A DNA stretch of 34,180 bases from a virus, in the IMG/VR virus record IMGVR_UViG_3300030380_004710, positions 1 through 34,180 of that record; one strand, 5' to 3'. Shown piece after piece: positions 5,428-11,072 of the stretch. The notes beneath the pieces are model-generated. The model saw only the letters and a program-made list of their open reading frames with translations. It did no database searches and was not told where the DNA came from. Within the stretch, counting starts at the first letter, position 1. Each line of letters starts with the position of its first letter. The position numbers were made by a program, and so were the translations under genes.

Positions 5428-5925
5428 CTATTTGCCCAGGTTGGAGAGAGCTTTTACTTTCCCCTTTCTCTCTTCAACCACTTTGAAGTCTCCGTCAATG
5501 AACGCAGAGGGGTAGTTTTTACGAAGTTCCTTAAGCCTAACAACAATTTCATCACGAGAAAGTTTATCTAAATTATGTGTAACATGAGTTTCTCTCTTAT
5601 CGATAGCAAGACCACCGAGTGCAGATCTTATCTTTTCTGCATTAACGGCTGCCGAGAACTGTCCAGATTCTTCTGCACCTTTCGACAGATCTGCAAACCT
5701 TTTAAGTTGACCCATAAGAGTGACACCATACTTTCTTTCTCTAGATTCACGAAGTTCTTTAATATATTCAGTTACCAGAGGAAAATCTCTACCATTCAAG
5801 AGGAGACTCGCAGTCTTACGAGCTTGACCTTCAGAGTATCCAGACTTTCTAGCGCACTCGGAGTTAGAGTATGTTCCTTCAACAATATATTTACAAAAAG
5901 TTTTCTGACGATTAGTAAGTGCCAT
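5428..5925 (-). CDS. Phage terminase small subunit-like protein
   Basis: A 165-residue protein with the Terminase_2-type architecture. The N-terminal DNA-binding part reads MALTNRQKTFCKYIVEGTYSNSECARKSGYSEGQARKTAS with the helix-turn-helix pattern (about 8-42), followed by the ARxxASxLL...EYIKELRE helix. The middle helix GQFSAAVNAEKIRSALGGL (about 90-108) matches the family's oligomerisation part. It would recognise the packaging site and hand DNA to the large terminase. Unusually it stands alone on the - strand among rightward early genes; no large subunit is visible. The start is favoured by GAGGT upstream (ATGAGGTC before ATG). The region upstream is the repeat-rich regulatory tract at 5935-6084. 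Confidence 0.8.
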   Translation of the reverse strand: MALTNRQKTFCKYIVEGTYSNSECARKSGYSEGQARKTASLLLNGRDFPLVTEYIKELRESRERKYGVTLMGQLKRFADLSKGAEESGQFSAAVNAEKIRSALGGLAIDKRETHVTHNLDKLSRDEIVVRLKELRKNYPSAFIDGDFKVVEERKGKVKALSNLGK

Positions 5926-5934
5926 GACCTCATA

Positions 5935-6084
5935 GTAGAGTTTCTACCATATTTTTGCAATAGCAAAGCCAAAAATATGACGCGGTCGGCTTTAAACTGT
6001 AGAAAGTGTAACCAAACTGTAGAAAAGACATCTAGTGTCACCAAGGGTTACAGAGTGTTTTCTACGTTTCTACACTTTCTACAC
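5935..6084. promoter_or_regulatory. Divergent regulatory region with GTAGAAA repeats
   Basis: GTAGAAA occurs at 5999 and 6019, and its reverse complement TTTCTAC at 5941, 6059, 6067 and 6076. Twelve-base AAACTGTAGAAA occurs twice exactly 20 bp apart (5994, 6014). A 12-bp arm GTAGAAAGTGTA (5999-6010) matches TACACTTTCTAC (6071-6082). A separate 10-bp hairpin CATATTTTTG/CAAAAATATG lies at 5948-5979. The region separates a leftward gene (5925) from a rightward operon (6132). It is probably an operator array or origin; I see no clear promoter boxes. Confidence 0.7.
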
Positions 6085-6131
6085 CTCTTTTTAAAAAATT
6101 TTATCAAACAAAAAAATATGGGAGAAACACT

Positions 6132-6353
6132 ATGTATAAAGCAATATTAACAGTATGCCTCTTGAACCACGCACCACATATCGAGACAGATTGTTTCAAT
6201 GTTTATGATTTACAAGCACCGAAAGGTTATAATAAAATTGATGATTGTTATGACCGAGCAAGTGAAATGTTAATTTTAGTTAGGGATAGAATGACCTATC
6301 CTCATGCGATTAAAGTACAATGTTTAGTAGAAGGAGATAAGTATGGATCGTGA
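6132..6353 (+). CDS. Small cysteine protein, family A copy 1
   Basis: A 73-residue protein with a short hydrophobic N terminus (MYKAILTVCLL) and cysteines at 9, 21, 39 and 64. The protein encoded at 6673 shares M-(Y/F)-KA-(I/V) and cysteines at 9, 22, 37 and 60, so the two are paralogs. The hydrophobic start resembles a short signal, and four conserved cysteines suggest disulfides in the periplasm or a metal site. Neither is proven. The ribosome site (GGGAGAAACACT) is adequate. It overlaps the next zinc-ribbon gene by 11 bases and is first in the operon behind the GTAGAAA repeat region. Function is unknown. Confidence 0.75.
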   Translation: MYKAILTVCLLNHAPHIETDCFNVYDLQAPKGYNKIDDCYDRASEMLILVRDRMTYPHAIKVQCLVEGDKYGS

Positions 6354-6498
6354 TCAAACAATACTAACAGAAGATGGGTCTTCTGATGAACCATTAAAAG
6401 TTTTTATGTGCGAAAGATGTAAAATCGCACTTAAAAAAATAGAATTGAAAGGATTATACCAATGTCCAATGTGTTTTACAGTAACGGAACAAGAATGA
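6343..6498 (+). CDS. Zinc-ribbon protein, family B copy 1, 51 aa
   Basis: The protein opens MDRDQTILTEDGSS and continues FMCERCKIALKKIELKG then LYQCPMCFTV, giving a CxxC...CxxC zinc ribbon (C27, C30, C46 and C49 by my count). AAGGAG lies 7 nt before its ATG. It overlaps the gene before it (11 bases) and the next ribbon gene. The arrangement CxxC-x-(I/V)-A-(L/M)-(K/R)KI matches the neighbour at 6462, so the two ribbons are paralogs. Small zinc ribbons often bind nucleic acid or RNA polymerase. No target is known. Confidence 0.75.
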   Translation: MDRDQTILTEDGSSDEPLKVFMCERCKIALKKIELKGLYQCPMCFTVTEQE

Positions 6499-6680
6499 GA
6501 TTTGAAGACAAATTAAAATGTTCCAAGTGCCAGGTAGCAATGCGAAAGATCGGAGTAAAATTCGAGAACTTAGAAGTAGTCGAGGTTCACAAGTGCATGG
6601 CTTGTGGCAAAAGAAGAGTAAAAAAGGCGAAGGACTTAGCCATTAGATCAAGTCCAATATTGGAGGAAAGAGATGTTTAA
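6462..6680 (+). CDS. Zinc-ribbon protein, family B copy 2
   Basis: A 72-residue protein with a four-cysteine ribbon: KCSKCQVAMRKIGVKFENLEVVEVHKCMACGKRR (residues about 19-52), where two CxxC pairs clasp zinc around a beta turn. The basic tail KRRVKKAKDL would suit nucleic acid contact. Start choice is uncertain: 6462 has AAAGGA 8 nt upstream, while ATG at 6495 overlaps the previous stop (ATGA) and gives a 61-aa protein that still contains the ribbon. I list the longer form. It overlaps the next gene by 8 bases. Confidence 0.75.
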   Translation: MSNVFYSNGTRMRFEDKLKCSKCQVAMRKIGVKFENLEVVEVHKCMACGKRRVKKAKDLAIRSSPILEERDV

Positions 6681-6867
6681 AGCAGTAGCATTAATATGCA
6701 GTGTTTGGATTGCAGATGGTAGAGCAAAGCAAGAATGTTTTACCCATATGTTTGAATGGGAGTTTCAGACAAGGAAGGAATGTCAGATAAGATTAATTCG
6801 TTATCGAGCCAAAGAAAAACCTGCATACCATAATATAATCTTAGATGAGTGCATAAAAAAATCATAA
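6673..6867 (+). CDS. Small cysteine protein, family A copy 2
   Basis: A 64-residue protein with a hydrophobic start (MFKAVALICSVWIADG) and cysteines at 9, 22, 37 and 60, matching the spacing in the protein at 6132. Short marine-phage proteins with this plan (hydrophobic start, C-F, E-C, final C) recur as hypotheticals. A cleaved or uncleaved signal could place it in the periplasm with two disulfides; this is inferred. GGAGGAAAGAG precedes the ATG. A pair of 20-bp-spaced repeats (6872-6903) follows its stop, so a new promoter for the next operon lies there. Confidence 0.75.
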   Translation: MFKAVALICSVWIADGRAKQECFTHMFEWEFQTRKECQIRLIRYRAKEKPAYHNIILDECIKKS

Positions 6868-6871
6868 ATTT

Positions 6872-6910
6872 TTATGGTATCCCCTCTTGACTTATGGTAT
6901 CCCATATACT
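6872..6910 (+). promoter_or_regulatory. Operator repeats and candidate promoter of first RHH operon
   Basis: TTATGGTATCCC occurs twice, at 6872-6883 and 6892-6903, exactly 20 bp (two helical turns) apart. TTGACT (6887-6892) lies between them and TATACT at 6905-6910 follows, but at only 12 nt spacing, so the promoter assignment is provisional. The next gene encodes an RHH DNA-binding protein, and tandem boxes at a two-turn spacing are what RHH repressors commonly bind. Autoregulation is inferred. Confidence 0.65.
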
Positions 6911-6950
6911 ACTTATATATAAGTACAACTAACTATTTATAGGAGATATT

Positions 6951-7247
6951 ATGGGAGGTACGAAAAGGCTCTGGGAGGAGGGTATCGAAGAGGAAGTCGG
7001 AGATTACGTTGACGGCATCATTCCCAGAAGCAAAGTAAGTGAAGATGCCGAGGAGGTTTATGATCTTGATGATGAAGACGTAGGCTTCAAATCTTTAAAT
7101 GTCCGTGTTTCGGTATACGAGCAGATAAAGAGAATAGCCAAGGAAGATAATAGAACGATTGCAGCGACAGTTGCTTTGATGGTTCGAGATAGTATAGCCG
7201 TTAAAAGATGGAAAGAGAAAAATAGGAGGGATATAAGTGCCAAATAA
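6951..7247 (+). CDS. RHH DNA-binding protein with acidic N terminus
   Basis: A 98-residue protein. Residues about 48-92 form an Arc/MetJ-type ribbon-helix-helix unit: strand KSLNVRVSV, helix YEQIKRIAKED, then NRTIAATVALMVRDSIAVKRW. The first 45 residues are acidic (EEGIEEEVGDY, EDAEEVYDLDDED) and may mediate self-interaction or act as a decoy tail. RHH proteins dimerise and insert the paired strand in the DNA major groove. The core aligns well with the 52-aa RHH protein at 10277 (KS...YEQIKRIAKEDNRT against KS...WEKLNRMAKENFRT). AGGAG precedes the ATG. The stop overlaps the GTG start of the ParB-like gene by 11 bases, as in partition-like pairs, though that role is unproven. Confidence 0.85.
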   Translation: MGGTKRLWEEGIEEEVGDYVDGIIPRSKVSEDAEEVYDLDDEDVGFKSLNVRVSVYEQIKRIAKEDNRTIAATVALMVRDSIAVKRWKEKNRRDISAK

Positions 7248-7974
7248 TAGAATATATTCAACGTCAGATTACGATCAATTTACCTATATCGTGGGTAATA
7301 GAGAAGTAGTTAATAAGCATGTTAGAGAATTATCTAACGAAATAGAAACGAAAGATTTAGCAATACCTATAATTGTTAATGAGAAGATGGAAGTATGTGA
7401 TGGTCAACATAGACTAGAAGCATATAAGGTATTGGGATTACCCGTGCAGTATATTATAAAAGAAGGTCTTAAGTTAAACGATATACGAAAATTAAATTCA
7501 GTAAATCGAAAGTGGACTATGCAAGAGTACATGATGAGCCATGTAAAACTCGGAGCAAAAGAGTATGAGACCATGGAATGGTTTACCAGAACGTATGGTT
7601 TTTCTATAACGGATTCAATAGCCATGTTGAATGGTAAGGGTTATCGTAGCCAACAAGACCTGGAGGATTTCAAGCTAGGAAATTTTGTTGTGCATGATTT
7701 GGAACATGCGAAAGATACGGCTTCTGCGATTATTAAAGTGGGAGACTATTTTGAGCATTTTAGAAAGAAATCTTTTGTCAATGCAATGATATCAGTGATG
7801 AGAGACCCTGATTTTGTTTGGAGTATCTTCGAGAATAAGTTAAGACATTTCTCCTCGAAGCTAAAAAACCAAGGTAGTCGTAATGATTTTATAATTAATA
7901 TAGAAAAATTATATAACCATAATACGGGAGCCGATAGAAAGATCCGATTAAAAACGTATCGTGAGACTCGCTAA
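7237..7974 (+). CDS. ParB-like nuclease domain protein
   Basis: A 245-residue protein with an N-terminal ParB/Srx-like domain. VVNKHVRELSNEIETKDLAIPIIVNEKMEVCDGQHRLEAYKVLGLPVQYII (residues about 24-74) includes the phosphate-binding box DGQHRLEA (55-62). The rest is helical and unassigned. Phage and plasmid copies of this domain include CTP-binding switches, nucleases and transcription regulators. Here the N-terminal domain is all I can support. It starts at GTG with GGAGG 7-8 nt upstream and overlaps the RHH gene, so the two make a co-translated unit. The next gene starts in its stop codon region (ATG overlaps by one base). Confidence 0.85.
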   Translation: MPNNRIYSTSDYDQFTYIVGNREVVNKHVRELSNEIETKDLAIPIIVNEKMEVCDGQHRLEAYKVLGLPVQYIIKEGLKLNDIRKLNSVNRKWTMQEYMMSHVKLGAKEYETMEWFTRTYGFSITDSIAMLNGKGYRSQQDLEDFKLGNFVVHDLEHAKDTASAIIKVGDYFEHFRKKSFVNAMISVMRDPDFVWSIFENKLRHFSSKLKNQGSRNDFIINIEKLYNHNTGADRKIRLKTYRETR

Positions 7975-8192
7975 TGGCTCAATCTCACATGAAATTATCT
8001 CAAAAAGAGATTAAGTTATGTATCAAGAGCACCAGGTTGTTGTTAGAAAAATTTGATGCTGAGAATAATTTAGATTATTACCCTTACAATTCTGAGGTAG
8101 CAGTTGAAAGAAGATATATGATTGACTTCATAGGTAAGCTGCAGAATGAGTTAAGGGTAAGAGAGATGAGACCACACAAGGTTACGACATGA
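7974..8192 (+). CDS. Small hypothetical protein, 72 aa
   Basis: A 72-residue basic, helical protein starting MAQSHMKLSQKEIKLCIKSTRLLLEKF and ending LQNELRVREMRPHKVTT. It has no recognised family. It overlaps the ParB-like gene by one base and the SNF2 helicase gene by four (ATGA), so it is in the replication operon and co-translated. The helix pair KEIKLCIKSTRLLLEKF and RRYMIDFIGKLQNELRVRE could be a small partner or loader of the helicase, but that is speculation from position. Confidence 0.7.
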   Translation: MAQSHMKLSQKEIKLCIKSTRLLLEKFDAENNLDYYPYNSEVAVERRYMIDFIGKLQNELRVREMRPHKVTT

Positions 8193-9661
8193 GTGTGGAA
8201 ATAGATAAATTTCTTTTCAGATGTTTCAAAACTAAGCCATATGCTCATCAGTTGAAAGCATTACAACTAAGCTATGACAAAGAAAACTTTGCATACTTCA
8301 TGGAGATGGGGTGTGGCAAATCAAAAGTTCTCATTGATAACATAGCTTGGTTGTATTGGCACAAAAAAATAGATACTGCAATTATTGTAGCACCGAAAGG
8401 TGTGTATACGAATTGGAAAAACAATGAAATACCTGCACATCTAACAGATGACATAGTTCCGAAGGTATATACATGGAAGTCAACTCTTAACAAACGAGAA
8501 CAAGCAGACTTAAAAAGCTCCGTGGGTGGGGAAGCAAGAAGGCATTTACGAATACTACTCGTCAATGTTGAGGCTTTTGCTTCAAAGAAAGTGTTTCAGT
8601 TTTTGGAGATGTTTACCCACAGAAGCACCTTTTTACTTGCCGTTGATGAGTCAACCACAATCAAGAACATCAAGGCGAAGAGAACCAAGGCGCTAATAAA
8701 ATTTGCTGAAGGTGCGAGGTATAAAAGAATACTAACAGGTGCTCCGATAACCAAGTCGCCACTTGATTTATACTCACAATGTTTATTTATGAGTAAAAAA
8801 ATTTTGGGGTTTGAATCGTATTGGTCGTTTCAAGGACGATATGCCGTAATTAAAAATATCAAGATGGGATCACATCAGTTCAATCAGATTATAGGATATA
8901 AGAACCTGGACGAACTGAAAAAGAAAGTGGAGCCACACTCGTTCCGAGTTACGAAAGATGAAGCATTGGATTTGCCTCCGAAGATATATACAACCAGGCA
9001 AGTTGATCTGACAATGGAGCAAGAGAGATATTATCAAAGTATCAAGAAGACATCAGTAGCACTTCTTGAAAGTGGAGATATGGTTACAACTCCAGAGGTT
9101 ATGACAAGGCTTTTGAGATTACAACAGTTGTTGTGTGGATATCTTGTTACAGATGACGGAGAAACAAAAGAGATAGAGAACAATAGGTTAGACGTATTAC
9201 TTGAAGTCATAGAAGAGATGGAAGGTAAAGTTATTATATGGTCGAGGTTCAGACATGACATCTTAAAAATACAAAGCAAGTTAGCACAAATCTATGGTGC
9301 GAGTTCCGTGGTTACTTATTTTGGAGACACGACAATGGAGCAAAGAGACAATGCTATTGCGAGGTTTCAAGATTCGGCTGATCCCACGAGGTTCTTTGTA
9401 AGTAATCCACAGACAGGTGGTATGGGTATCACACTCCATGCCGCGAAGAATGTGATTTATTATTCAAATGATTTTAATTTGGAGTCTCGTGTTCAATCAG
9501 AAGATAGAGCACATAGGGTAGGGCAACAGAATAAAGTGTTATATGTTGACCTGGTATGTCCGAATACTGTTGATGTTCACATTGTAAAAACATTAGTGAA
9601 CAAAAACAAATTAGCAAACATAACACTAGGAGAAAGGATATTAGAATGGTTAAAGGTGTAA
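8189..9661 (+). CDS. SNF2-family helicase/translocase
   Basis: A 490-residue SF2 helicase-like ATPase of SNF2 type. Motif I is GCGKS (41-45), motif II DEST (153-156, the phage-type DExx), motif III TGAP (183-186), and motifs V/VI are GGMGITLHAAKNVIYY and QSEDRAHRVGQQ near 436-447, with Arg440 and Arg443 as likely arginine fingers. It translocates on double-stranded DNA using ATP. Phage copies may act in replication, recombination or clearing of host protein from DNA. It overlaps the preceding gene by 4 and the following nuclease gene by 16 bases. Length is typical for the compact phage form, with no extra domains. Confidence 0.93.
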   Translation: MSVEIDKFLFRCFKTKPYAHQLKALQLSYDKENFAYFMEMGCGKSKVLIDNIAWLYWHKKIDTAIIVAPKGVYTNWKNNEIPAHLTDDIVPKVYTWKSTLNKREQADLKSSVGGEARRHLRILLVNVEAFASKKVFQFLEMFTHRSTFLLAVDESTTIKNIKAKRTKALIKFAEGARYKRILTGAPITKSPLDLYSQCLFMSKKILGFESYWSFQGRYAVIKNIKMGSHQFNQIIGYKNLDELKKKVEPHSFRVTKDEALDLPPKIYTTRQVDLTMEQERYYQSIKKTSVALLESGDMVTTPEVMTRLLRLQQLLCGYLVTDDGETKEIENNRLDVLLEVIEEMEGKVIIWSRFRHDILKIQSKLAQIYGASSVVTYFGDTTMEQRDNAIARFQDSADPTRFFVSNPQTGGMGITLHAAKNVIYYSNDFNLESRVQSEDRAHRVGQQNKVLYVDLVCPNTVDVHIVKTLVNKNKLANITLGERILEWLKV

Positions 9662-10092
9662 GAGCCGAGAAGATAGTAGGTAATGCAGGTGAGAATCTAA
9701 CTGTGTTTAAATTATCTATGCTCGGATATGCCGCCTCAACTGTGAAACAAGACGGAGTTGATATAGCAGTTGTGGGAGGTAAAGATTTGATGGTAGCACA
9801 AAGAGTGGAAGTTAAAACAGTTTTACAAGATGAAGGAGACGGAAGATTCTCTTTTCTTATTTGCAAGGGCAAAGACAGAAGATGTTACACTAGAAAAGAT
9901 TGCGATATTATAGCACTCGCAACTTTATCTGAAGAAAAAGTTCTGTTCTTTCCCGTAGAATCTTTCACAACAACAAGGTCAATTACATTAACAAAGAATG
10001 ATTTTAACAAACCATCATCAAAAAATAATTGGGCAGAAGTTCTTGACTATAGCCAAAAAATGATGGGCGAATTATTATATAAGAAAAAATAA
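9646..10092 (+). CDS. PD-(D/E)XK nuclease-like protein
   Basis: A 148-residue protein with the core of a small PD-(D/E)XK endonuclease: GNAGENLTVFKL (about 12-23, with Glu16), GVDIAVVG (Asp39), QRVEVKTV (Glu55-Val-Lys57), then aromatic and Cys/Lys residues in SFLICKGKDRRCYTRKDCDIIAL. These fit a metal-dependent DNA nuclease, probably a resolvase-like or restriction-like enzyme that acts after the SNF2 helicase. It overlaps the helicase gene by 16 bases, a sign of coupling. It is distinct from the nuclease at 953-1369. It is the last gene before a new promoter region at 10097-10276. Confidence 0.78.
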   Translation: MVKGVRAEKIVGNAGENLTVFKLSMLGYAASTVKQDGVDIAVVGGKDLMVAQRVEVKTVLQDEGDGRFSFLICKGKDRRCYTRKDCDIIALATLSEEKVLFFPVESFTTTRSITLTKNDFNKPSSKNNWAEVLDYSQKMMGELLYKKK

Positions 10093-10096
10093 GATT

Positions 10097-10132
10097 TTAT
10101 GGTTGACATTACAAATAATTTTATGGTAAAAA
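10097..10132 (+). promoter_or_regulatory. Candidate promoter with TTATGGT boxes ahead of second RHH gene
   Basis: TTGACA (10103-10108) is a perfect -35. TAAAAA at 10127-10132, preceded by TGG, gives an extended -10 at 18 nt. TTATGGT overlaps the -35 edge (10097-10103) and the -10 region (10121-10127), so a repressor there would block RNA polymerase. The same heptamer forms the core of the repeats ahead of the first RHH gene. Repression by one or both RHH paralogs is inferred. Confidence 0.65.
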
Positions 10133-10201
10133 AAACTGAACATAACAATAACAACAAAATACTTATGTTGAGATTCTTATGTCTTGTTAAGATAAGTCGA
10201 G

Positions 10202-10258
10202 TTGGGGTGGTTTCCTTTCTTAAATTTTGCCTTAAAAATTTAATCATTACCACCCCAA
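10202..10258 (+). ncRNA. Two-tier hairpin leader
   Basis: An outer 10-bp stem pairs TTGGGGTGGT (10202-10211) with ACCACCCCAA (10249-10258). An inner 9-bp stem pairs TTAAATTTT (10220-10228) with AAAATTTAA (10235-10243). It ends 18 nt before the ATG at 10277 and just before the ribosome site ATAAGGAG. Both stems are perfect. It is probably a 5' leader structure that tunes translation or mRNA stability; a terminator or cruciform site is an alternative. Confidence 0.6.
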
Positions 10259-10276
10259 TGAGATAAGGAGATTAAA

Positions 10277-10435
10277 ATGGATACAGATAAGTGGAAGTCG
10301 ATTGCAGTACCAATAGCAACTTGGGAGAAACTAAACAGGATGGCTAAAGAAAACTTTAGAACTGTTGGTGCAACGATTACATATTTAACTGAAAAAGAAT
10401 ACGAGTCTGAAAAACTCGTTGACGAGAAGGTATAA
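10277..10435 (+). CDS. Second RHH DNA-binding protein, 52 aa
   Basis: A 52-residue protein, MDTDKWKSIAVPIATWEKLN and onward, that fits the ribbon-helix-helix fold: strand KSIAVPIA, helix TWEKLNRMAKEN, turn FRTVGATI, helix TYLTEKEYES. It aligns along most of its length with the C-terminal half of the 98-residue protein at 6951, so the two arose by duplication. It lacks the acidic N-terminal tail. AAGGAG precedes the ATG after the two-tier hairpin. It is first in the replication operon that ends with the polymerase. A small RHH repressor of that operon is the best guess. Confidence 0.8.
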   Translation: MDTDKWKSIAVPIATWEKLNRMAKENFRTVGATITYLTEKEYESEKLVDEKV

Positions 10436-10454
10436 TACTTTAAACTATACCTTC
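10426..10454 (+). promoter_or_regulatory. 9-bp hairpin at end of RHH gene
   Basis: GAAGGTATA (10426-10434) and TATACCTTC (10446-10454) are perfect complements around an 11-nt loop. The left arm overlaps the end and stop codon of the RHH gene. There is no T-run after it, so it could partly shield mRNA or attenuate transcription into the gene at 10503. Confidence 0.5.
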
Positions 10455-10502
10455 GACTATAACCGCTGAAGAGCATAAACTTTAACGTAGAAGGAGAGAA
10501 AG

Positions 10503-11072
10503 ATGAGTGATGTGTATTCACTATTCGAGCAAGAGGCAGCTGACCCTCAAGCATTTAATAAAGTCAGAGAAGGCGACACTAAAGATCTGTCGTCACTAAT
10601 CCGTAGATCCGTAGATTTGGATCAACAGATTAAAGATACCGAAGCACAACTTAAAGACTTAAAAGACAAGAAGAGAGCAGTAGACGAGGAAGACATTCCT
10701 TCGATAATGCAGACTATGGGTGTTGAAAGTCTACAAGTAGATGGCAACAAAGTTACAGTTGATAAGTTTGTTTCTGCGAGGATACCCGAAACAAAGAAGC
10801 AAGAGGCGTTCCAATACCTAAGAGATATTGGAGAAGGCGATCTTATCAAGAACGAAGTTGTTGTTAGTTTCAGTATGGGTCAAGATAATCAAGCTGGTGT
10901 TGTGGTTGCAGATTTAGAGAGCAAAGGCTTTGCACCACAAAAGAAACAGCATGTGCATCCAATGACTTTAAAAACCTGGGTAAAGAATAGAATTGAAAGT
11001 GGTAAAGAAATAGACTTTGATCTATTTGGTATATACCAGGGCAACCGTGCTAAAATAAAAGGAGGTCAGTAA
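10503..11072 (+). CDS. Conserved phage coiled-coil protein of replication operon
   Basis: A 189-residue protein that I do not assign to a function. Residues about 33-60 form a coiled coil (LDQQIKDTEAQLKDLKDKKRAVD), followed by IPSIMQTMGVESLQVDGNKVTVDKF, a conserved beta-hairpin signature in phage hypotheticals, and a C-terminal part with LKTWVKNRI and FGIYQGNRAKI. There are no cysteines or catalytic motifs. AAGGAGAGAAAG precedes the ATG. It overlaps the start of the probable ssDNA-binding gene by one base, so they are co-expressed. Similar two-part proteins sit next to ssDNA-binding genes in phage genomes, which suggests a replication or recombination accessory role. Confidence 0.8.
   Translation: MSDVYSLFEQEAADPQAFNKVREGDTKDLSSLIRRSVDLDQQIKDTEAQLKDLKDKKRAVDEEDIPSIMQTMGVESLQVDGNKVTVDKFVSARIPETKKQEAFQYLRDIGEGDLIKNEVVVSFSMGQDNQAGVVVADLESKGFAPQKKQHVHPMTLKTWVKNRIESGKEIDFDLFGIYQGNRAKIKGGQ

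Noticed and set aside
5575-6150. 191-residue rightward frame opposite the small-terminase gene
   Set aside because: It is antisense to a gene with recognisable small-terminase motifs and crosses the repeat region. Composition is rich in Phe, Ser and Cys, as expected of an antisense shadow.
2761-10258. Shared GGTTTCC in the hairpins at 2761 and 10202 as a common regulatory motif
   Set aside because: Only seven bases match, and they lie in different parts of the two structures.
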